A DNA stretch of 33,151 bases from Pseudomonadota bacterium (GTDB lineage Bacteria; Pseudomonadota; Gammaproteobacteria; Burkholderiales; Burkholderiaceae_C), in contig JAFECU010000296.1 of the NCBI GenBank assembly GCA_018242005.1, forward strand, positions 1 through 33,151, in the 5' to 3' direction. The notes beneath the pieces were generated by a model. That model had not been told where the DNA came from, made no database searches, and worked only from the letters and a program-made list of their open reading frames with translations. Of this stretch, positions 6,352 through 14,228 are shown one piece after another. Made by a program: the position numbers and the translations under genes. Numbering within the stretch: position 1 is the first letter of the stretch; each line of letters begins with the position of its first letter.

Positions 6352-8664
6352 TCAACGCTCAGGCTCGACCAAGGCCTGCGCCTGCAGCAGCGCTGCAAAC
6401 TGCTCTGCCGGCAGCGGCCGGCTGCGCAGATAGCCCTGGAAGCTGTCGCAGCCATGCTCGCGCAGAAAGGCCAGTTGCGCCGCCGTCTCCACGCCCTCGG
6501 CCAGCACCTCCAGGCCCAGGCTGTGGCCCATGGCGACAATGGCCGCGCTGATGGCCATGTCGTCGGCGTTGTTCGGTATGTCGCGGATGAAACCCTGGTC
6601 GATCTTGAGCACGTCGATGGGAAAGCGCTTGAGGCGCGCCAGCGAGGAATAGCCGGTGCCAAAGTCGTCGACCGCAATGCGCACCCCCAGTGCCCGCACG
6701 CGCAGCAGCACCGCGCGCAGCTCCTCGGGCCGCTCGGCCAGCACCGACTCGGTCAGCTCCAGCTCCAGGCCCTCTGCCGGCACGCCGCTGGCGGCGAGCG
6801 CCTGGGCGGCGCAGGCCGCCACATCGGTCAGCTGGAACTGGCGCGGCGAGACGTTCACCGCGATCCTGATGCCGGGCAGGCCGGCTTGCCGCCAGCTCTG
6901 GCCCTGGCGGCAGGCCTCGTGCATGACCCACTGGCCCAGCGGGCCGATCACGCCCGAGATCTCGGCCACGGGGATGAAACGCGCCGGCGAGATCAGACCC
7001 TCGTCGGGATCGAGCCAGCGCAGCAGGGCCTCGGCACCCACAATGCGGCCCGTGGCGATATGCACCTGCGGCTGGTAATACAAGCGGAAATGGCCCTGGG
7101 CCAGGGCCGCGCGCAGCCGTGCCTCCAGCTCCAGCCGCTCGCGCGCGGCCTGGATCATGGACTCGTCAAAGAAGCAATGCGCGCCGCGCCCACGCGCCTT
7201 GGCACCGTAAACAGCCGAATGCGCGCCCTGCAGCAATTGTTCGGCCGACTGGGCTTGCTCGGGAAACATGCTGATGCCCACGCTCACCCCGGCCACCACC
7301 TCCATGCCGTCGGGCGTGCGCCAGGGGCTGCTGGCCGCGGCGATTAGGTGCCGCGCCACGGCCGCTGCACCATCGCTGTGACGCAGGTGGCGCGCCAGCA
7401 CGGCGATCTCGTCGCCCGCCATGCGCCCCACCAGGTCGCCGGGGCGCAGCGTCATGCGCACCTGGGCGACGATATGCTTGAGCACTTCGTCACCCACGGC
7501 ATGGCCATAACTGTCGTTCACGTCCTTGAATCGGTCGAGGTTGAGCAGCAGCACGGCCATCTGCTCGCCATTTGCCAGGGCGTCGCCCAAGGCCTCGCCG
7601 AGCTGCTCGACGAACCAGGCGCGGTTGGGCAGGCCGGTCAGGCTGTCGCGGTGCGACAGGAACTCCAGGCGCTGGTGCTGGGCCTTTTCCTGCGAGATGT
7701 CGCTGAACATGCACACATAGTGCGTCACCTCCCCCCGTGCGTCGCGCACCGCCGACAGCGACATGCGCTCGGGGAAGACCTCGCCGTTGCGGCGCCTGTT
7801 CCAGATCTCGCCCTGCCAGTGGCCGTGGCGTTGCAACGAGTGCCACATGGCCTCATAAAAGCCCTTGTCATGCCGTCCCGACTGGAACAGGCGCGGGTTG
7901 CGGCCCAGCAGTTCCTGCTCGCTGTAGCCCAACAGGCGCCCGGCCGCGGGGTTGACCGACAGGATGCGGCTGTGTGCATCGGTCACGACCACGCCCTCGA
8001 CGGAATTGTCCAGCACGGTGCTGGCCAGGCGCTGGCGCTCCTCGGCGGCGCGGCTGTCCGTCAGGTCGGTGAGGATGCCGGAGAAGCGCGCCGGCCGCCC
8101 CTGGGCATCCGAGTGACACTGGCCGCGTGCCTGGAACCAGCAGTAGCTGCCGTCAAAGCACTGCAGGCGCGCCGATTCGTCGAACGGTTCGCCCGTGGCG
8201 ATGGCCTGCTGCACGGCACGGTACAGGCGCTGGCGGTCTTCGGGATGCAGGCGCCGCAGCAGGTTCAGCCCCCGGGGCAGCTCTGCACCCGGAAAGCGCA
8301 GCAGCCGCAGCAGACCCTGCGAGCCGGTGCTGCGCCGGCGCCGCAGGTCCCAGTCCCACATGCCGCTGCCGCTGCCGTCGAGCGCCAGGCGCAAGGTGCT
8401 TTCGCTGCGCGCCAGCGCCGCGCCACGCACGCGCTCGGCATGGCGCATGCGCGAGAGCAGCCACCAGGCCAGCATGCCGGTCAACGCCACATACAACCAG
8501 CCCTTGTAGGTCTGCCAGCGCGCCAGCAGATCCGGGTCCCGCACCCAAAGCAACAGCAAAGCGTCGCCCAAGGCCACCCAGGTCGCGCCCACCAGCAGGT
8601 AGAGAGCCATGCCCCACCAGGGAGCCATCCGGGAGCCCGCCCCCGGTGCATTCGATTCCATCAT
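6352..8664 (-). CDS. Membrane PAS-PAS-GGDEF-EAL cyclic-di-GMP protein
   Basis: This 770-residue signalling protein has two membrane helices at about 16-42 and 55-72, then a PAS domain (about 85-205), a second PAS (about 215-335, VLDNSVEGVVVTDAHSRILS), GGDEF (about 340-500) and EAL (about 510-765). The cyclase signature is altered to AGDEI (GRMAGDEIAVLAR), so diguanylate cyclase activity is doubtful. The phosphodiesterase domain looks complete: AEALLRW, NVSPRQF, ELTESVL, DDFGTGYSSL, KIDQGFI, AEGVET. It is therefore most likely a c-di-GMP phosphodiesterase with a regulatory GGDEF. Two ATGs lie side by side (8664, 8661); GGAG upstream suits the second better. The frame stays open upstream to 9534, but that part is antisense to purU and is not protein. 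It is divergent from purU with a 42-bp gap. Confidence 0.88.
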   Translation of the reverse strand: MMESNAPGAGSRMAPWWGMALYLLVGATWVALGDALLLLWVRDPDLLARWQTYKGWLYVALTGMLAWWLLSRMRHAERVRGAALARSESTLRLALDGSGSGMWDWDLRRRRSTGSQGLLRLLRFPGAELPRGLNLLRRLHPEDRQRLYRAVQQAIATGEPFDESARLQCFDGSYCWFQARGQCHSDAQGRPARFSGILTDLTDSRAAEERQRLASTVLDNSVEGVVVTDAHSRILSVNPAAGRLLGYSEQELLGRNPRLFQSGRHDKGFYEAMWHSLQRHGHWQGEIWNRRRNGEVFPERMSLSAVRDARGEVTHYVCMFSDISQEKAQHQRLEFLSHRDSLTGLPNRAWFVEQLGEALGDALANGEQMAVLLLNLDRFKDVNDSYGHAVGDEVLKHIVAQVRMTLRPGDLVGRMAGDEIAVLARHLRHSDGAAAVARHLIAAASSPWRTPDGMEVVAGVSVGISMFPEQAQSAEQLLQGAHSAVYGAKARGRGAHCFFDESMIQAARERLELEARLRAALAQGHFRLYYQPQVHIATGRIVGAEALLRWLDPDEGLISPARFIPVAEISGVIGPLGQWVMHEACRQGQSWRQAGLPGIRIAVNVSPRQFQLTDVAACAAQALAASGVPAEGLELELTESVLAERPEELRAVLLRVRALGVRIAVDDFGTGYSSLARLKRFPIDVLKIDQGFIRDIPNNADDMAISAAIVAMGHSLGLEVLAEGVETAAQLAFLREHGCDSFQGYLRSRPLPAEQFAALLQAQALVEPER

Positions 8665-8706
8665 CACTCCGCAAAGGGCCTGAAGCCTGCTGCGACAATT
8701 CGCGCC

Positions 8707-9555
8707 ATGACTCCCGCCTACATACTTACCCTGTCCTGCCCCGACCGCCTGGGGCTGGTGCATGCCGTCTCCGGCTTCCTGCTCGAACATGGCGGCAACA
8801 TCGAAGAAGCCGCCCAGTACAACGACGACGCCACCGGCCTGTTCTTCATGCGCGTGCAGTTCGCCTGCGCTCAGCACGACTGCACCACGCTCAAGGAGCA
8901 CCTGGCGCGCTTTGCCGAGCCCTATGCCATGCGCTGGAGCCTGCACGCCAAGGCCGAGCCCATGCGCACCGTGCTCCTGGTCAGCCGCGAGGGCCACTGC
9001 CTGAACGACCTGCTGTTTCGCGTGAAAAGCGGCCTGCTGCCCATAGACATTCGCGCCATCATCAGCAACCACCGCGACTTCTATCAACTGGCCGCGAGCT
9101 ACAACATTCCCTTCCACCACATTCCGGTCACGGCCGCCACCAAGGCCCAGGCCGAGGCGCGGCAATACGAGATCATCGAGGCCGAAGGGGCCGAGCTGGT
9201 GGTGCTGGCGCGCTACATGCAGGTGCTGTCCAACGAGCTGTGCACCAAGCTGGCGGGCCGCGCCATCAACATCCACCACAGCTTCCTGCCCAGCTTCAAG
9301 GGCGCCAAGCCCTACTACCAGGCGCACGAGCGGGGCGTGAAGCTGATCGGCGCCACCGCCCACTACGTCACGGCCGACCTCGACGAGGGGCCGATTATCG
9401 AACAAGACGTTACACGCGCCGATCACACCGACACAGTCGAGGACCTGACGGCGCGCGGCCGCGACACCGAAAGCCAGGTGCTGGCACGCGCCGTGAAATG
9501 GCACAGCGAGCACCGCGTGCTGCAGAACGGCCACAAGACCGTCGTTTTCCGCTGA
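8707..9555 (+). CDS. purU: Formyltetrahydrofolate deformylase
   Basis: This 282-residue enzyme hydrolyses 10-formyltetrahydrofolate to tetrahydrofolate and formate, balancing one-carbon pools and feeding formate to purine synthesis. An N-terminal ACT domain (about 4-85, YILTLSCPDRLGLVHAVSGF) is followed by the formyltransferase-like catalytic domain with VLLVSREGHCLNDLL, VLARYMQVLS, INIHHSFLPSFKGAKPY and GATAHYVTADLDEGPII, which hold the Asn/His/Asp catalytic residues. Length is close to E. coli PurU (280). The ATG at 8707 begins exactly at the ACT domain; the frame is open far upstream but there overlaps the PAS-GGDEF-EAL gene. The LysR gene follows after eight bases, so the two are probably co-transcribed. 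Confidence 0.95.
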   Translation: MTPAYILTLSCPDRLGLVHAVSGFLLEHGGNIEEAAQYNDDATGLFFMRVQFACAQHDCTTLKEHLARFAEPYAMRWSLHAKAEPMRTVLLVSREGHCLNDLLFRVKSGLLPIDIRAIISNHRDFYQLAASYNIPFHHIPVTAATKAQAEARQYEIIEAEGAELVVLARYMQVLSNELCTKLAGRAINIHHSFLPSFKGAKPYYQAHERGVKLIGATAHYVTADLDEGPIIEQDVTRADHTDTVEDLTARGRDTESQVLARAVKWHSEHRVLQNGHKTVVFR

Positions 9556-9563
9556 GCTCTGCC

Positions 9564-10469
9564 ATGGCCGCCACCGCCCCCAACGGCTTCAACAGCAGCG
9601 CCGCGCGGCGCATACCGCCGATACAGTGCCTGCTAACCTTCGAGGCGCTGGCGCGCCTGCGCAGCGTGACGCAGACGGCCGAGGAGTTGTGCGTGACGCC
9701 CAGCGCCGTGAGCCACCGCGTCAAGCAGCTCGAGCAGATCCTGGGCACGCGGCTGTTCGGGCGCGCCGACTTCTCCCTCACCACCGAAGGCAGCAGCTAT
9801 CTCGCACAGGTGCGCGAGGGGCTGTCTGCGCTGCAGCGCCTGCCCGGCCAGGCGGTCAGCCCGGGGCGGCGGCGGCTCAAGCTGGCCGTGACACCGACTT
9901 TTGCGCGCGCCATTCTGATCCCGCGCCTGCGCCAGTTCACAGAAGCCTATCCCGAGATCGACCTGGCCCTGCAGGTCTCCATCCCGCTGCTGGACGTGCT
10001 GGCCGAGGACGCGGACCTGGTCGTGCGCTACGGCCCCGGCCACTATGCCGACATGGAGCATGTGGAGATCTCGCGCGATGTGCTCACCCCCCTGGCCTCC
10101 CCCGCCTTCGTGCGCGAGCACGGCCCCTTCGAACGCCCCGAAGACCTGGAGGGCCTGCCCCTGCTGCGCAGCCCGCTGGAGCCCTGGCGCAGCTGGTTTG
10201 CCGTCGTCGGCCTGAACTGGGCCGAGCCCAACGAGGGATCGCAGTTCAACGACGTGGGCCTGATGTGCGATGCCGCCGCCGCCGGCATGGGCGTGGCCCC
10301 GGCGCGCCTGAAGCTCGCCGCACCCTGGCTGGACCAGGGCACGCTGGTGCGCTTGTTCGACACCGACGCCCCCAGCCCCTATGCGCATTACCTGTGCTGG
10401 CACACCGGCACCATGGATCGCTGGGAGTGCGCGGCCTTTGCCGATTGGCTGCGCCGGGTGATGGGGTGA
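9564..10469 (+). CDS. GcvA-type LysR-family transcriptional regulator
   Basis: This 301-residue LysR regulator has its winged helix-turn-helix at about residues 20-80 (SVTQTAEELCVTPSAVSHRVKQLE, GTRLFGR, LTTEGSSYL) and an effector-binding domain after it, including the GcvA-like stretches DADLVVRYGPGHY and GVAPARLKLAAPWL. GcvA-like regulators control glycine cleavage, beta-lactamase or catabolic genes; the effector here cannot be told. The start at 9564 lies eight bases after the purU stop and only a weak GAG precedes it, so coupling to purU translation is plausible. The downstream neighbour glcD, on the same strand, is a candidate target, because LysR regulators often act on adjacent genes. 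Confidence 0.85.
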   Translation: MAATAPNGFNSSAARRIPPIQCLLTFEALARLRSVTQTAEELCVTPSAVSHRVKQLEQILGTRLFGRADFSLTTEGSSYLAQVREGLSALQRLPGQAVSPGRRRLKLAVTPTFARAILIPRLRQFTEAYPEIDLALQVSIPLLDVLAEDADLVVRYGPGHYADMEHVEISRDVLTPLASPAFVREHGPFERPEDLEGLPLLRSPLEPWRSWFAVVGLNWAEPNEGSQFNDVGLMCDAAAAGMGVAPARLKLAAPWLDQGTLVRLFDTDAPSPYAHYLCWHTGTMDRWECAAFADWLRRVMG

Positions 10470-10527
10470 CACCCTGTACTGCGCCCCCGGCCTGCCGCCT
10501 GACGCCCTGAAAACTGGGGAAAAGCCA

Positions 10528-10555
10528 TTGCCAGTAAAGCGCATGCAGCTATCAT
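10528..10555 (+). promoter_or_regulatory. Predicted sigma70 promoter of glcD
   Basis: TTGCCA (10528-10533), a 16-base spacer and TATCAT (10550-10555) each match five of six consensus bases. The site lies about 85 bases before the glcD ATG. The -10 lies in AGCTATCATTTTAATTG, whose AGCTATCA is shared with the low-GC repeat piece inside rsmB, so a repeat fragment may supply the -10. Confidence 0.55.
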
Positions 10556-10641
10556 TTTAATTGTCAACATCGCAAGCCGGCTCACACCGGCCTGCAAGAA
10601 AACTCACGCCACGGGCAGCCCGCTTGGCCTACAGTTGCGCC

Positions 10642-12141
10642 ATGAGCAGCAGCCCCACTCCCACGATCACGACCGCTGAGCGCGCAGAGCGCCAGCGCGC
10701 CGTTGTGCAGGCCCTCTCGGCCTGCGTGCCGCAGCATGCGCTGCTGTGGCAGAGCGAAGACACCACACCCTATGAATGCGACGGCCTCACGGCCTACCGC
10801 CAGCGCCCGCTGGTGGTGTGCCTGCCCGAGACCGAGGAAGAGGTGCAGGCCGTGCTCAAAGCCTGCCACGCCCTGCAGGTGCCGGTGGTCGCGCGCGGCG
10901 CGGGCACGGGCCTGTCGGGCGGCGCCATGCCGCATGCCATGGGCGTGACTCTGTCGCTGGCCCGGTTCAACCGCATCCTCCAGGTGGACCCCGTGAGCCG
11001 CACGGCGCGCGTGCAATGCGGCGTGCGCAACCTGGCCATCAGCGAGGCGGCCGCACCCTACGGCCTGTACTACGCGCCCGACCCGAGCAGCCAGATCGCC
11101 TGCACCATAGGCGGCAACGTGGCCGAGAACTCGGGCGGCGTGCACTGCCTGAAATACGGCCTGACGGTGCACAACGTTCTGCGCGTGCGCGGCTTCACGG
11201 CCGAGGGCGAACCCGTCACCTTCGGCAGCGAGGCGCTGGACACGCCCGGCTACGACCTGCTGGCGGCCATGATCGGCAGCGAGGGCATGCTGGCCGTGGC
11301 GCTGGAGGTCACCGTGCGCCTCATCCCCAGCCCGCAGCTGGCGCGCTGCATCATGGCCAGCTTCGACGACGTGCGAAAGGCCGGCGACGCCGTGGCCGCA
11401 GTGATCGCCGCGGGCATCATCCCGGCGGGCCTGGAGATGATGGACAAGCCCATGACGGCCGCCGTGGAGGACTTCGTCAAGGCCGGCTACGACCTGACGG
11501 CCGAGGCCATTCTGCTGTGCGAGAGCGACGGCACGCCCGAGGAGGTCGAGGAGGAGATCGCCCGCATGAGCGAGGTGCTGCGCACGGCAGGCGCCACCGC
11601 CATCTCAGTCAGCCGCGACGAGGCCGAGCGCATGCGCTTCTGGAGCGGACGCAAGAACGCGTTTCCGGCGAGCGGGCGCATCAGCCCCGACTACATGTGC
11701 ATGGACTCCACCATTCCGAGGAAGCGCCTGGCCGACATCCTGATCGCCATTTCAGCGATGGAGAAAAAGTACGGCCTGCGCTGCTGCAACGTGTTCCACG
11801 CCGGCGACGGCAATCTGCACCCCTTGATCCTGTTCGATGCCAACGACCCCGACCAGCTGCACCGCTGCGAGCTCTTCGGCGCCGACATCCTGGAGACCAG
11901 CGTGGCCATGGGCGGCACAGTGACGGGCGAACACGGCGTGGGCGTGGAAAAGCTCAACAGCATGTGCACGCAGTTCACCGTGGAGGAGAACCAGCAGATG
12001 CTGGGCCTCAAGAGCGCATTCGACCCTCAGGGCATGCTCAACCCCGGCAAGGTCATCCCCACACTGAACCGCTGCGCCGAGTACGGCAAGATGCTGGTGC
12101 GCGGCGGGCGGCTCAGCAACCCGGATCTGCCACGCTTCTAG
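10642..12141 (+). CDS. glcD: FAD-linked 2-hydroxyacid (glycolate) oxidase subunit GlcD-like
   Basis: This 499-residue flavoprotein belongs to the GlcD/D-lactate dehydrogenase family, which oxidises D-2-hydroxyacids such as glycolate and passes electrons to the respiratory chain. The FAD-binding (PCMH) half shows RPLVVCLPETEEEVQAV, VVARGAGTGLSGGA and SSQIACTIGGNVAENSGGV. The C-terminal half has CCNVFHAGDGNLHPLIL and GTVTGEHGVGVEKL, which carry the family His and Glu residues. The ATG at 10642 gives a length equal to E. coli GlcD (499); the frame upstream to 10561 has no homologous sequence. In many relatives glcE and glcF follow, but here a palindromic element and an opposite-strand gene come next. 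The complex partners are elsewhere, lost, or this is a stand-alone D-2-hydroxyacid dehydrogenase. Confidence 0.85.
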   Translation: MSSSPTPTITTAERAERQRAVVQALSACVPQHALLWQSEDTTPYECDGLTAYRQRPLVVCLPETEEEVQAVLKACHALQVPVVARGAGTGLSGGAMPHAMGVTLSLARFNRILQVDPVSRTARVQCGVRNLAISEAAAPYGLYYAPDPSSQIACTIGGNVAENSGGVHCLKYGLTVHNVLRVRGFTAEGEPVTFGSEALDTPGYDLLAAMIGSEGMLAVALEVTVRLIPSPQLARCIMASFDDVRKAGDAVAAVIAAGIIPAGLEMMDKPMTAAVEDFVKAGYDLTAEAILLCESDGTPEEVEEEIARMSEVLRTAGATAISVSRDEAERMRFWSGRKNAFPASGRISPDYMCMDSTIPRKRLADILIAISAMEKKYGLRCCNVFHAGDGNLHPLILFDANDPDQLHRCELFGADILETSVAMGGTVTGEHGVGVEKLNSMCTQFTVEENQQMLGLKSAFDPQGMLNPGKVIPTLNRCAEYGKMLVRGGRLSNPDLPRF

Positions 12142-12142
12142 C

Positions 12143-12300
12143 GTCCTGAATTGGAGGTTCGCTGAAGAAATAAAGATGACGACATCGTTGTCAGGCAAAG
12201 CGCAAACCACGGCGATAGCCGTAGCTATCGCGCGGATTTGCAACGCTGTATGGGGGCGATTCTCGACATCTTTATGAAGCAACTTTCCAGTTCTGGGCAC
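12143..12300. repeat. Long imperfect palindrome, MITE-like element
   Basis: About 146-158 bp fold back on themselves. The outer arm 12148-12178 (GAATTGGAGG...AATAAAGATG) mirrors 12267-12293 (CATCTTTATG...TTTCCAGTTC) with small gaps. The centre is a perfect hairpin, GCGATAGC (12212-12219), loop CGTA, GCTATCGC (12224-12231), flanked by further pairing (GCAAACC with GGATTTGC). The midpoint of the ends (about 12220.5) matches the hairpin centre (12221.5). It carries no plausible gene. I believe similar sequences recur in Comamonadaceae genomes, but that is memory. It could also end glcD transcription. Confidence 0.6.
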
Positions 12301-12308
12301 TAGTACGG

Positions 12309-12329
12309 GGCTGCGATCCAGGCGCAGCC
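12309..12329. repeat. Small hairpin between the palindrome and the cupin gene
   Basis: GGCTGCG (12309-12315) and CGCAGCC (12323-12329) form a perfect 7-bp stem with a 7-base loop. No T tract follows on either strand, so terminator function is doubtful. Confidence 0.35.
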
Positions 12330-12361
12330 GCGCAGTGCGCGCTTTGATTGCGAGGGCCGTG

Positions 12362-12775
12362 TCAGTGCGGGTCGAGAAAGGGTGTACCCGGATCGCTCAC
12401 ATAGAAGATGACCAACCGCAGCGGCACGGTGGTGCTGCGGTTGTAGCCCGTCATGCGCACCTGGGGCGGCTCCACATAGGCCTGACCCGCGCGCAGCACC
12501 ACGGGTGCGCGCCCATCGAGCTCCAGCGTGAACTCGCCCTCGAGGATGTACACGGTGACCGGGAAGCGGTGGCTGTGGAACACCGTCCTGTCCCCGGGCT
12601 GGAAGCTCGCCGTCATAACGCGCAGCTCCTGGCGCTCGCCAGTCGGCAGCCCCGTCACCGTTTCCTGAAGGCGCACCTCGGGGCGCGCTACGCCGGTTTC
12701 ATGCGCCGCAGCCGGCAGGCCGCAGCACAGAACCGCGGCGAGGAAGGAGAACCGCCTGAACATCGTCATGGCCAT
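12362..12775 (-). CDS. Secreted single-domain cupin protein
   Basis: This 137-residue protein begins with a signal peptide (FRRFSFLAAVLCCGLPAAAH, cleavage near residue 24), so it acts in the periplasm. The rest is one cupin barrel: motif 1 is around TVFHSHRFPVTVYILEGEFT and motif 2 around AGQAYVEPPQVRMTGYN. The metal-binding His pair of motif 1 is present (HSH), but motif 2 lacks the usual histidine, so metal binding may be incomplete. A near-perfect Shine-Dalgarno AAGGAGGT sits five bases before the ATG, stronger than at neighbouring genes and suggesting high translation. The substrate is unknown. It follows the DUF445 gene on the same strand after 93 bases. Confidence 0.75.
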   Translation of the reverse strand: MAMTMFRRFSFLAAVLCCGLPAAAHETGVARPEVRLQETVTGLPTGERQELRVMTASFQPGDRTVFHSHRFPVTVYILEGEFTLELDGRAPVVLRAGQAYVEPPQVRMTGYNRSTTVPLRLVIFYVSDPGTPFLDPH

Positions 12776-12868
12776 GGAACACCTCCTTTGACAGCCCCCG
12801 CAGGAAAGGGCTGCAGCTGCTCACGATACTAGCCGCACACGCGCACGGCAAGTCCTGCCGGGCAGTCG

Positions 12869-14203
12869 TCAGCCCAGCAGCCGGCGCAGGATCTCGCCCC
12901 AGTGCGCCAGGCCGAACAACAGCAGCCCGATGCAACCGCCCACCACCGTGCCGTTGATGCGTATGTACTGCAGGTCGCGGCCTATGTGCAGCTCGACGAG
13001 GCCGGCCATTTCCCGCGCGTCCCAACGCTGCACCGTGGCGCGTATATGCTCGGCCACGGACTGCGCCACGTCGGGCGCGAATGTGGCGGCCCACAGCTCC
13101 AGCCGCACGTTCAGGCGCACGCGCAGCGTGGCGTCTCCCGCCAGCGACATCCCCAGCCACTGGCCCATGCCGGCCACGCGCCTTGACAGCACGGAATCCT
13201 CGTTGCCCAGGTCCGCTCGCAACCGCTGGCGCAGGTCGGACCACATCTCACGCACATAGCTGCCCAATACCTCGTCGTTTTGCAGGTAGGCGCGAACTTC
13301 CTCGCCGCGGCGCGCCCAGTCGGGGTCGCTCTGAAGGCGGGAGATCAGGCGCCGCAGGCCGCTGTCCAGCGCCTCGCGCAGCTCGTGCCGGGGATCGTCG
13401 GCCACGGCCTTGAGCAGCGTGTCCACGGCGTGGGTGATGGCCGCCGCGCCCTTCCCCGACAGCCAGTCGGTCGGCAGCAGCTTCTGCTTGAGCGGATGCT
13501 CGCGCCTGATCCATTGCACCAGCGTATCGGTGACGAAGGCGCGCGCGTCCTCGGTGCGTACCATGGCGCCCAGGCGCTCCAGCACATCGTCCAGCAGCAC
13601 CTGGTGGCGCCCCTCATGGGTGAGTGCGCCCAGGGCCGCGGCCATGGAGTGCGACAGGTCGATCTGCCCCAGCAGGGCGCGCGCGGCCTGGCCCAGGAAG
13701 TCTTGTATCTTGGTGTCCTCCAGCGTCTCCAGTGCGGTCAAGGTCAGGCGCGCCACCTGGCGCCCGAGCAGCCCGGCATTGGCCGGCTCCGTGAGCCAGT
13801 GCGCCAGCATGCCGGCCGGGTCGTGGCGCCGGATCATGGTCACGAGCGAGGGCGCGTCCAGGAATTTGTCGCGCACAAAGCCCGCCAGGTTGCCGCCGAT
13901 GCGCTCCTTGTTGCGAGCAATGATGTCGGTGTGGCGCTGCAGGAACGGCAGCGGTATGCGCCTAAACAGCGCCGACACGGCGAACCAGTCGGCAAGCGCC
14001 CCCACCATGGCGGCCTCGGCCACGGCGCGCAGGCAGGCCTGGCCCAGGCCGGGTGCCAGCAGGTAACTCAGCGCAAAGACGCAGACCACGGCCAGCAGCA
14101 GGCCCGTGGCCTGGCGCTTGGCGCGCCTGAGCGCTGCGGCGCGCTCCGAAAGGCTGTCGTCTTCGATAGGGACGCCGCCGGGCGCGCCCGGCTGTGGGGG
14201 CAT
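12869..14203 (-). CDS. DUF445-family membrane protein
   Basis: This 444-residue protein matches DUF445 (YjiN-like). An N-terminal membrane segment (TGLLLAVVCVFALSYLLAPG) is followed by the family block MVGALADWFAVSALFRRIPLPF and HTDIIARNKERIGGNLAGFV. A long helical soluble region follows, then a C-terminal hydrophobic helix (INGTVVGGCIGLLLFGLAHW). The family function is not established. The ATG at 14203 is preferred because the open frame upstream runs into the aminotransferase gene that ends at 14229; only 25 bases separate them, so they probably share an mRNA. The ribosome-binding site is weak. Confidence 0.8.
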   Translation of the reverse strand: MPPQPGAPGGVPIEDDSLSERAAALRRAKRQATGLLLAVVCVFALSYLLAPGLGQACLRAVAEAAMVGALADWFAVSALFRRIPLPFLQRHTDIIARNKERIGGNLAGFVRDKFLDAPSLVTMIRRHDPAGMLAHWLTEPANAGLLGRQVARLTLTALETLEDTKIQDFLGQAARALLGQIDLSHSMAAALGALTHEGRHQVLLDDVLERLGAMVRTEDARAFVTDTLVQWIRREHPLKQKLLPTDWLSGKGAAAITHAVDTLLKAVADDPRHELREALDSGLRRLISRLQSDPDWARRGEEVRAYLQNDEVLGSYVREMWSDLRQRLRADLGNEDSVLSRRVAGMGQWLGMSLAGDATLRVRLNVRLELWAATFAPDVAQSVAEHIRATVQRWDAREMAGLVELHIGRDLQYIRINGTVVGGCIGLLLFGLAHWGEILRRLLG

Positions 14204-14228
14204 GGCTTGCACGCGCCGACCTGCGCCA

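Noticed and set aside
8665-9534. N-terminal extension of the GGDEF-EAL protein
   Set aside because: The frame is open but antisense to purU; the membrane helix and Shine-Dalgarno place the start at 8661-8664.
12142-12300. Short peptide encoded in the palindromic element
   Set aside because: The minus-strand frame is a by-product of the palindrome and then runs antisense into glcD.
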